This document shows, one piece after another, positions 43,214 through 49,615 of a stretch of DNA of 49,615 bases. The position numbers and the translations under genes were made by a program. The notes below the pieces were generated by a model. That model had not been told where the DNA came from. It saw only the letters and a list, made by a program, of their open reading frames with translations, and did not search any database. This DNA is from Gammaproteobacteria bacterium (lineage in GTDB: Bacteria > Pseudomonadota > Gammaproteobacteria > Steroidobacterales > GCA-2729495), in NCBI GenBank assembly GCA_016874095.1, contig VGVH01000017.1:1-49615 (forward strand), written 5' to 3'. The number at the start of each line of letters is the position of its first letter. Positions within the stretch are counted from its first letter, which is position 1.

Positions 43214-43819
43214 TCATAGCCGGGACTCGGGTATCAACAGCATGTCGCCAGGCAGCATTTCGACGTTCTCCGACATACGAGCGTCATTCAGCAGGTCGTC
43301 GAGCCGCACCCGAATTTCCAAGGTAGTACCGTCGGCGCGGCGGATGATGCGGGCCCGATTGCCGGCGGCACCAGGTGCCAACCCACCGACTTCGATCATG
43401 ACGTCAAGCACCGTCATGCTGCGTCGGTATGGCAGTGCTTTTGGGGTCGTCGCCTTGCCAACGACACGGATCTGCTCCGAAAAAGCGCCGACGAAGCCGT
43501 GGACGATGACGTTGACCTGTGGCGACTTGACGTACGCGCCGAGTGCAGTCTCCATGTCGCGAGCCAGCTGCGTTGGCGTCTTGCCAACCGCCTGCATATC
43601 TTCCACCAGCGGCGTGGATATACGCCCATCAGGACGCACCGGCACAGTCACAGTCAATTCCGGGTTCCGCCAGACGAATATCTGAATTTCGTCGCCCGGG
43701 CCAATGAGGTACTGCGTCGCAGCTCCGCCTCCACCGGCCGCCGATGCCGGCTGCCCCGGCGTACTGCAGGCGGCCGAGCCCAGTGCGGCCAATGCGATCA
43801 GTGCGAATCGTGCGAGCAT
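43214..43819 (-). CDS. XrtA-associated polysaccharide export lipoprotein
   Basis: A 201-residue Wza-like protein with a lipobox (LGSAAC, Cys18), so an outer-membrane lipoprotein. Poly_export domain begins YLIGPGDEIQIFVWRNPEL (about 37-55) and the SLBB domain covers VHGFVGAFSEQIRVVGKATTP onward, with the PGDMLLIPESR end. It is the XrtA type (TIGR03027). Although similar in size to the export protein at 4232, it is lipidated while the other is not. It follows xrtA after 73 bases, the largest gap in this operon, where a secondary promoter could lie. Confidence 0.92.
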   Translation of the reverse strand: MLARFALIALAALGSAACSTPGQPASAAGGGGAATQYLIGPGDEIQIFVWRNPELTVTVPVRPDGRISTPLVEDMQAVGKTPTQLARDMETALGAYVKSPQVNVIVHGFVGAFSEQIRVVGKATTPKALPYRRSMTVLDVMIEVGGLAPGAAGNRARIIRRADGTTLEIRVRLDDLLNDARMSENVEMLPGDMLLIPESRL

Positions 43820-43892
43820 TTGTGTTATCCCTTCACCCTGTTGCCTGGGCCCGTGCTACTCAGCACGAAAACCCGGATTCTTGCCGTTCTGG

Positions 43893-45389
43893 TCAGCCAG
43901 ACAGTTCTGCCATCACTGCAGCGACAAGCTGCCGCATGGCCTCTTCGGATCCGTCAGCATCGCCGTCATCAAGCACCACCGCCACGAGCGCGGGCGTCCG
44001 ATGTGCGCCGGCCAGTATTGTGACGGATTCCATAATCTTGGCATTGACCGGGTTCGCAATTTGCCTGCCGTCCAGCGTGAACCAGTAGCCGATCAACCAC
44101 CGATCCGATCCGCTCTGCAGGCGCATCTGGCGAAAGGCGTTGCGAGTACCGTGGGCAGCCACCAGGTCGTCGGCCACCAGCGTGACGCTCTTCGCGTCGA
44201 GGTACTCCCGCAGGACTCTGATATCCGGGCCACCCGGCCGGGACCGAAGCAGGTGCAACTGAAATGGATGGTCACCGTCATAGCGAACATGCCTTGTCTC
44301 GAAGCGGGAACCCAGCTTTAGCCACACCGGGGGAGCCACCAGTCCAGTCAGCCGCCAACCAGCGAACCGCGCCGGCAGATCAACCGATTCGTCATCGCCG
44401 GCGTCGCGGACTGCGGAACTTTCCAGCGCAGCAGCCCCACCGAGTAGCCCCATGACGACCGCGGCAGTTAGGCCGTGTGAGCGAGGGCTCTGTCGGAGCT
44501 TGTCGCCAAACACCGGCATGGCGCCCGCTGCCGGTGCAAGCCGCGGCGGATCGGCGTACCGCAGTCCGACCACGAATACAACGACCAGGAGGACGGAGAA
44601 CAGAAACCACCCGTAAATGAAATGATCCACGCCGACCGCGATCCGCATATCTGACCAGCGTGCCAGCAGGATGATTATATAAGCGCGCGTTACATTAGCT
44701 AGCACTGTAAATACGGCGGAAAAGGCTATGAAAAGAAAGCGCTTTTTCATGGAATCGAAAAATTGCCAGGCGAAAAGCACGGTGGTGGCCAGGCAGGCGA
44801 TGAGGTAGCGGATTCCGCTACAGGCTTCCGCGACCTGGAAGTGCCCCTCGGGAATACTGATCAGCCAGCTATCGTGGAAGACAGGCACGCCCGACAGCTG
44901 CAGCAGCGCCACGGCACCGCTGGCAGTGATATCCATCATCGCAGGAAGCAGAATTTCCCCGGCAGGCACGGCGAACATCGCGAAGAACAGTGGATAAGCG
45001 GCCACCCGCAGGCAGTCCGGACCGAAGATGGCCAGTACGGCCGAGGGAATCACCAGCATCATCGCGGCCTGTGCGATCACATCGGCGCGCACGGCACTCC
45101 CAAAGTACCAGGCCGCCGCGAATAGCAGGACCCAGGCAAGGCCCGCCCACGACACACGCGGTGCAATCCCGGCCAATGCCGTTCGGCGCTGCATAAGGAG
45201 CCAGACCACGATCGGGAACACCACAAACCCGTGGATAAAACTGTCAGACCTGGCCCAGGTCGAGACCATGGACAAAAACGTCGAATTGAAGGTCCCCAGG
45301 ACGACGACTACCACCGCAAGGATTGCGGTGACCGGCAGCCAGCTGCCATCCTGGTCAGCGTGCGTCGCCAATCGGGTCTGGGCGCCCAC
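43893..45389 (-). CDS. xrtA: Exosortase A with C-terminal EpsI domain
   Basis: Inner-membrane transpeptidase-like protease that recognises PEP-CTERM proteins. Residues 1-300 (from GTG at 45389) form about eight helices with the catalytic set Cys190 (AEACSGIR), Arg235 (NVTRAYIII) and His256 (VDHFIYGWFLF). The C-terminal 190 residues are an EpsI domain (DLPARFAGWRL, GYWFTLDGRQI). The frame is open to 45806, but that part overlaps the FemAB gene and has no family similarity; GTG at 45389 lies five bases after its stop. Length of about 500 residues is normal for XrtA-EpsI fusions. Confidence 0.92.
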   Translation of the reverse strand: MGAQTRLATHADQDGSWLPVTAILAVVVVVLGTFNSTFLSMVSTWARSDSFIHGFVVFPIVVWLLMQRRTALAGIAPRVSWAGLAWVLLFAAAWYFGSAVRADVIAQAAMMLVIPSAVLAIFGPDCLRVAAYPLFFAMFAVPAGEILLPAMMDITASGAVALLQLSGVPVFHDSWLISIPEGHFQVAEACSGIRYLIACLATTVLFAWQFFDSMKKRFLFIAFSAVFTVLANVTRAYIIILLARWSDMRIAVGVDHFIYGWFLFSVLLVVVFVVGLRYADPPRLAPAAGAMPVFGDKLRQSPRSHGLTAAVVMGLLGGAAALESSAVRDAGDDESVDLPARFAGWRLTGLVAPPVWLKLGSRFETRHVRYDGDHPFQLHLLRSRPGGPDIRVLREYLDAKSVTLVADDLVAAHGTRNAFRQMRLQSGSDRWLIGYWFTLDGRQIANPVNAKIMESVTILAGAHRTPALVAVVLDDGDADGSEEAMRQLVAAVMAELSG

Positions 45390-45394
45390 CGGCG

Positions 45395-46423
45395 TCAGCC
45401 GAGATCCCGCGCAATCCAGGGTCCGATTGCGGTAGTCACGGCCAGCGGCAGCCGGCGCCAGACGTTGATCAGCGTGCCGTAACGCGGGTTGTCCGGTGAG
45501 ATATTCGGCAACGCCTTCGATCGCACGAGGTCGTATTGATAATGAAGTGGTTCCGGCTCGAATCCCCAGTGCGTCTTGAATCGGTATGAACCGGTACCCT
45601 GCCGGCTGCGTCCGAAGTCGAAGAGCTTGCAACCGCGCCCCAACGCATTCAACAGCAACTCCCAATACATGAAATCGTAGGCGTGCAGATCTCGTGCCGC
45701 CGCCGTTCCGCCGCCATAGTAGGGCAGGACTTCGTCGCGAAAGTAGAAACTCATCACCGCCGCGACAGGTTCCTCGCCCGGCAGACCGACGGTAAGGGTC
45801 TGGCAACGCTCGCCGAAGACGCGCTCGAGCGCTGCAAAGTAGCGCAACGGCAAAACGGGCGTGCCGAGGCTGCGCAGGCTCTCGGCGTAAATCCGGAAGA
45901 ACGCGCGCACCGTAGAGCCGAATACGGGCCGTAGCCCCTTGGCCCCACCCTTTCGGATCATTGCCCGCTGCTTACGCGGAATCGCTCGCATATTTGCCTC
46001 GGAGTCACCGTCCAAACGTCTGCGGAACGTGACGTAGCGGTCCACGGTCGGCATGGCAGAGAGGGCTTGCCGCTGCCGCAATTCCAGGTAATCCACCCCG
46101 AGCCTGCGGGCCAGCGCACCAGCTTCGGTTACCAGCGCTGCCTCGTCGTCCGCTGTCGACCCCAGCACGCCGCCGTAGACGCAAAAAGGGAGGGAGACCA
46201 GCTTGTGCCCGAACAACAAACTGCGCACCTCCGCGAGTGGCAGCACGCCGCTGATCTGGCCGGCTGCGCGCGTAAACAGGAAATGAGTGCGATGAGGAAA
46301 GACCTGACGGATGACGTCTCGCCACCCGGAAAGATGGAAAAAGCTGCCGTGCGGATGAGACAGGACGAACTGATCCCACTCCGCCTGATCGTTCGTCGAC
46401 TCGAGACTGTATAACGCCTCCAT
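45395..46423 (-). CDS. FemAB-family protein, XrtA/PEP-CTERM-associated
   Basis: A 342-residue double-GNAT (FemAB-like) protein of the TIGR03019 type. FFHLSGWRDVIRQVFPH opens the first half; IPRKQRAMIRKGGAKGL and FDFGRSRQGTGSYRFKTHWGF are the characteristic segments. FemAB proteins transfer aminoacyl groups, in Gram-positives from tRNA to peptidoglycan; the acceptor here is unknown. An aminoacyl step would tie in with the ACP/ligase module, which is speculation. The ATG shares its A with the prsT stop codon. Confidence 0.9.
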   Translation of the reverse strand: MEALYSLESTNDQAEWDQFVLSHPHGSFFHLSGWRDVIRQVFPHRTHFLFTRAAGQISGVLPLAEVRSLLFGHKLVSLPFCVYGGVLGSTADDEAALVTEAGALARRLGVDYLELRQRQALSAMPTVDRYVTFRRRLDGDSEANMRAIPRKQRAMIRKGGAKGLRPVFGSTVRAFFRIYAESLRSLGTPVLPLRYFAALERVFGERCQTLTVGLPGEEPVAAVMSFYFRDEVLPYYGGGTAAARDLHAYDFMYWELLLNALGRGCKLFDFGRSRQGTGSYRFKTHWGFEPEPLHYQYDLVRSKALPNISPDNPRYGTLINVWRRLPLAVTTAIGPWIARDLG

Positions 46424-49026
46424 CAGCCTCCGCCCGCCTCCAGCTGTCTCTGCAACGACTCGGCATCTGCACGACTCGGAAAAGCCTCGCTTCGTGCAAG
46501 CAGAATTTGCAATGTCCGCCGGGCGTCGGCCAGCTGGCCAGTCTTGGCCAGGCCGTAGGCCAGGTGATACTGCAACTCCGGATCAGCCGGTGCTCGCTTT
46601 GCCGCGCTTGCCACCAGCTTTACGCCGCTCTGGACGTCTCCGCTTCGCAGACGAATCCAGCCAAGCGTATCCATCACTGACGCAGAATCGGGCTGCAGCT
46701 CCAGGGCACGCTCAGCCATGCCTTCTGCTCGGCCATCACCGGCTTGGAAATAAAGCCAGGCGAGATTGTTGATGGCCTGGACCTGCCGCCGATCCGCGCC
46801 TATCACGCTCTCGTAATCCGCGATTGCCTCACGCGATTCGCCACGCGCCTGATGGAGCGTCGCCTTGAACAGGTGCGGGCCGATATCGCGCGGATTCAAC
46901 CGCACCCATTGCAGCAGCTCGCTGCAGGCGCTGCCAGGCTTTTCCACATTGCGGGCCTGACAGAGCCGGACAGAGAGATCGCCAGTCGCCTCGATGGCGT
47001 AGGCCTTGCGGTAACTGTCCAGCGCCACGCCGACCTGGCCCAGCTCCATGTACAGGTCCCCGGCCGTCTGCAGCACGACTGGATCGTCCGGCGCCAGACT
47101 CATCGCGTTCGTCATGCTGGTCGGCATTTGTTTCGCACGGCCATTGGCGACGGTCGCGCGCGCGAGATTCAGCCAAGCCCGAGCATTGCGTGGATCGAGA
47201 ACCGTGATCCGGTTGAAGCTGTCGCGCGCAATGTCCCAACGACCGTTGGCGGCCGCAGAGCGGGCCAGGAAATTGAGTGCGGCCGGAGTATCGGGCGAGA
47301 GCTGAATGGCCGCGCGTGCCTGATCCAGCGCCTGGTTGTAACGGCGTGCGGCCAGGTGGGCCTCGCCAATGAGCAGACGCGGGCGAAAGTCCGCTGGATC
47401 GGCTTCGATTACGCGTTGCAGCCGCGCCTCGCCACCGTTCTGATCGCCTGATTGGAAGTCCAACAGGGCCAGATTTATCAGCGCTTCCTTGTTGGTCGGC
47501 TCTATCGCGAGCACCCGCTCGAACTCGCGGCGGGCATCGGCGATATCATTTCGATAGAGGTTGACGGTCGCGAGCAGGAGGTGTGACCAGGCAACCCCCG
47601 GATTTTCCGTCGCAAGACGTCGCGCAAGGGAAAAGGCGGCCTCGAAACGGCGGTCGGCCAGGTCAGCGACGACCGCAAGGTAATCGATTGCAAGACGGTT
47701 CGACGTTGAGGCGCGCAGACCCTCTAGCATCAGACGTGCGGTGGCGACATCGCCGCTTGCAAGCCTTGCGCTGATTTCACCCAGACGGAATCGTTCGTCT
47801 GCGGGGAACTGCTCTGCGCCGCGGCGGAAAAATTCTCCGGCCTCGTCGGTATTGCCCAAGCTCAGACTCGCCTGTCCCGCCAGAATCAGCAGGCCTTCAT
47901 CGAAGACGGCACCGGGGCTTTCTCGAATCATCGGCAGCAGGGTCTGCATCGCCCGCTCCGGCCGGTTCTGGCGCAGCCGCAAGTCCGCCAGCATGCGGAC
48001 CAGGAACGCATCGGGCCGACGGGCGACGACCCGCTGGATGTGCATTGCGGCTTGTTCGAAATTGCCGTTCAGGTACTGCACGGTACCTAACAGCCTCTCC
48101 GCAGGTTCGAATTCAGAATCGACCTTCAATATCTGCTGAAGACTGGCAATCGCCGCGGCGTAATCGCCGGATTGGGCCAGGAAACGGCTGCGCATGTAGA
48201 ACGCCAGCAGCCCGCCCGGCGTCAGGTTTTCGAGCTGGCCGATGCTCGCATCGGCGTCAGCCAGCGCACCCCGCTGCAATTGCAGTTCTGCCAGCCCGAT
48301 GAGTACTTCTGCTTTTTCCTCCGCCTCATCCGCCAGATCAAGCAGTCGCCGGAAATGAGGTTCGGCGACCGCGGGACCCCGGGTGTCCACGATCCGCCGC
48401 CCCTGCAGCACGAGCAGCGAGATGTTCTGTGGATTGCTGACCAGCGCATCGGCAATGAGCCGATCGCCCTCCTCGTCGCGGCGGCCACGGAACAAAAGAT
48501 TGATGAGCCTAACCTTCGGGGCAGGCTCAGCGGGTGCTGCAGCCATTGCGGCGCGGAACAAGCGCTCGGCCTCCGCATCGTCGCCGAGCCCCTCGTATGC
48601 CCGCGCAGAGAGCATGCGCGCGTCGAGCTGTTCCTCGGGCGTCCGCGCACTGACTTCGGCCAGGGTGGCATGCACCTCGGCAAACTTCTCTTGACCCAGC
48701 AGCGCCTTGCCGAGCAACAGACGGCGAGCATCAGTATCGGCGTCAGGCTGGAGGGACAAGGCTCGTCGGATCTCTTTCTCGGCGGAGACCGCATCGCCCA
48801 ACTCGAGTGAAGCCTGAGCAAGCGCAGCGCGCGCTTCGGCGTTCGCTGGCTGCCGCTGAAGGAGCGACTTGAGGTCGATGCTGGCGGCTGCGTAGTCGCC
48901 TGAGTCTGCGGCCGCTTCCGCGCGAGCCCAGAGCTGCTCAGGTGACCTCTGACAGCCCGCCAGACTGAAAAGTAGCGCGAGTACCACAGTCCATGGCGCT
49001 CCATGTCCCAGCGCTGTCGCTTTCAT
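46423..49026 (-). CDS. prsT: PrsT-like TPR lipoprotein, XrtA/PEP-CTERM system
   Basis: An 867-residue exported lipoprotein (lipobox SLAGC, Cys25) made almost entirely of tetratricopeptide repeats, about 20 by eye, from residue 30 to the end. This is the TIGR02917 family, required for EPS and floc formation in Zoogloea-type bacteria. ATG at 49026 starts the signal peptide; a frame 30 codons longer is discarded. It is the first gene of the 15-gene XrtA operon. The PrsK/PrsR two-component genes that accompany prsT in many genomes are not in the window. Confidence 0.92.
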   Translation of the reverse strand: MKATALGHGAPWTVVLALLFSLAGCQRSPEQLWARAEAAADSGDYAAASIDLKSLLQRQPANAEARAALAQASLELGDAVSAEKEIRRALSLQPDADTDARRLLLGKALLGQEKFAEVHATLAEVSARTPEEQLDARMLSARAYEGLGDDAEAERLFRAAMAAAPAEPAPKVRLINLLFRGRRDEEGDRLIADALVSNPQNISLLVLQGRRIVDTRGPAVAEPHFRRLLDLADEAEEKAEVLIGLAELQLQRGALADADASIGQLENLTPGGLLAFYMRSRFLAQSGDYAAAIASLQQILKVDSEFEPAERLLGTVQYLNGNFEQAAMHIQRVVARRPDAFLVRMLADLRLRQNRPERAMQTLLPMIRESPGAVFDEGLLILAGQASLSLGNTDEAGEFFRRGAEQFPADERFRLGEISARLASGDVATARLMLEGLRASTSNRLAIDYLAVVADLADRRFEAAFSLARRLATENPGVAWSHLLLATVNLYRNDIADARREFERVLAIEPTNKEALINLALLDFQSGDQNGGEARLQRVIEADPADFRPRLLIGEAHLAARRYNQALDQARAAIQLSPDTPAALNFLARSAAANGRWDIARDSFNRITVLDPRNARAWLNLARATVANGRAKQMPTSMTNAMSLAPDDPVVLQTAGDLYMELGQVGVALDSYRKAYAIEATGDLSVRLCQARNVEKPGSACSELLQWVRLNPRDIGPHLFKATLHQARGESREAIADYESVIGADRRQVQAINNLAWLYFQAGDGRAEGMAERALELQPDSASVMDTLGWIRLRSGDVQSGVKLVASAAKRAPADPELQYHLAYGLAKTGQLADARRTLQILLARSEAFPSRADAESLQRQLEAGGG

Positions 49027-49351
49027 ATATGCCCGTGTCCTGACGATCGGCCGAGTGGGCCCGGCTGAACATCCAATTTTAGAAAACACTCCCGGCGGGG
49101 CGTTGCGCAACGTCACAACCCCAAGGGGTACGGCGCAGGACGCCGAATTGCTGAGACGGCAAACCGTTATGTTACTCTGCGCCGCGGTTCGGGTGGGTAA
49201 TGTGCGCGATTCTCGTGGCTGCCGTTTGGGCGCCGGTTTCCTTTTAGCTCCCGCCTGCCGGATTCGCTGAGCAGCAACTGCAGCCCAAGCCCTTCATGCC
49301 GCTTGGCCCGGTCGCTTCCGGGGCTGCGGTGTTTACAGGAATCGATCCAAC
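49027..49351. promoter_or_regulatory. Divergent control region between prsT and the Kelch-like gene
   Basis: This 325-base gap must contain the promoter of the XrtA operon. On the minus strand TAAAAT (49081-49076) lies about 50 bases before prsT and is a fair -10 box, but no -35 hexamer stands at the right distance. The palindrome at 49101-49112 lies about 25 bases farther up, where an activator would bind. I found no sigma54-type TGGCAC-N5-TTGC site. On the plus strand, AGGA about ten bases before the ATG at 49352 is the only weak ribosome site. Confidence 0.4.
49101..49112. repeat. Perfect 12-base palindrome CGTTGCGCAACG
   Basis: A perfect dyad with no spacer in the prsT promoter region, centred about 80 bases upstream of the prsT start and about 28 bases from the candidate -10 box. 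The position fits an operator or activator site overlapping a missing -35. It could also be a chance event in GC-rich DNA. Confidence 0.4.
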
Positions 49352-49615
49352 ATGGGACATGGACGTTTTTTCGTGGGGGTATGGAGCCTTGCCTGCAGTG
49401 CGTCAGGGTTTGCGCAGGTAGCAGCCATCGATGCACTTCGCCCTGGTGAATGGCATGAGTTTCCAGATTCGACTCTGAGCGCCGTACTGCCGAGTCCGGT
49501 GCCGACCGGTAATCCGCGCAACATCATGGCGGCGTGGAGCGGTGGGACGTATGACACGCGGCGCAACCGGTTGATTGTGTGGGGTGGTGGCCACGCTGAT
49601 TACGCGGGCAACGAG
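49352..49615 (+). CDS. Exported Kelch-like protein, N-terminal part
   Basis: An open frame of 88 codons that runs off the window. It starts with a probable signal peptide (MGHGRFFVGVWSLAC..., cut near GFA, about residue 21) and then reads EWHEFPDSTLSAVLP and a Kelch-type blade with GGTYDTRRNRLIVWGGGH, the Gly-Gly plus Trp pattern of beta-propellers. It is divergent from the XrtA operon. Because exported repeat proteins with PEP-CTERM tails are the substrates of XrtA, it is a candidate substrate; the C-terminus that would show this is outside the window. Confidence 0.65.
   Translation, partial: MGHGRFFVGVWSLACSASGFAQVAAIDALRPGEWHEFPDSTLSAVLPSPVPTGNPRNIMAAWSGGTYDTRRNRLIVWGGGHADYAGNE

Noticed and set aside
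45390-45806. Longer exosortase starting at 45806
   Set aside because: The extra 139 residues overlap the FemAB gene in another frame, are Arg-rich and lack membrane helices; exosortase helices start after 45389.

Overview
The window is a high-G+C proteobacterial chromosome segment, most likely from a gammaproteobacterium. That assignment rests on the gltX/tRNA-Glu/tRNA-Ala neighbourhood, a close AlgD relative and a complete exosortase A (XrtA) / PEP-CTERM exopolysaccharide locus; no rRNA or taxonomic marker was searched. Almost the whole window is one extracellular-polysaccharide and protein-sorting region. I saw no transposase, phage gene or CRISPR array. Family names (including TIGRFAM numbers) are recalled from sequence patterns; no search was run.

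Layout. (1) 1-1841: housekeeping. A tRNA-Ala(GGC)/tRNA-Glu(UUC) operon with a clear sigma70 promoter, and gltX. (2) 1893-2591: a 4'-phosphopantetheinyl transferase. (3) 2569-10788: general EPS genes: a WecA-type initiating transferase, a Wza-like export protein, an outer-membrane barrel, AlgD-like GDP-mannose dehydrogenase, tRNA-Val(CAC), an XrtA-type ATPase fused to an FHA domain, a decayed Val-like tRNA and a second initiating sugar transferase. (4) 10966-19697: divergent sugar-modification operons: SDR, DUF4910 metallo-aminopeptidase-like protein, C-methyltransferase, GT2 and an unknown protein with a duplicated Cys-rich domain on the minus strand; an SDR, RmlC-like epimerase, RfbF-like cytidylyltransferase and PIG-L deacetylase on the plus strand. 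(5) 19724-28444: a TPR protein and a GT4, then a carrier-protein module: PLP decarboxylase and acyl-CoA ligase on the minus strand; ACP, two alpha/beta hydrolases and an asparagine-synthetase homologue without glutaminase residues on the plus strand. (6) 49026-28438, minus strand: a nearly gap-free run of 15 genes forming the XrtA core: prsT, FemAB, xrtA-EpsI, export lipoprotein, Wzz, tyrosine kinase, barrel, deacetylase, two amidotransferases, two XrtA-type GTs, deacetylase, O-ligase, GT4. (7) 49352-end: the start of a divergent exported Kelch-like protein.

How it fits together. Two lipid-linked initiators (WecA-like and EpsB/PHPT-like), GDP-mannuronate and probably a branched deoxy- or C-methyl sugar feed the glycosyltransferases. 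Wzz, the tyrosine kinase and the O-ligase control polymerisation, and export protein plus barrel pairs (two of each) move polymer across the envelope. XrtA would cut and anchor PEP-CTERM proteins. The ACP module, whose product is unknown, presumably makes an activated acyl or amino-acyl group for the polymer or anchor, and needs a phosphopantetheinyl transferase such as the one at 1893. The most unusual points are the ACP module with its glutaminase-dead amidotransferase and hydrolases lacking a Ser nucleophile, the duplicated Cys-rich protein, the displaced ATPase-FHA fusion and the decayed tRNA.
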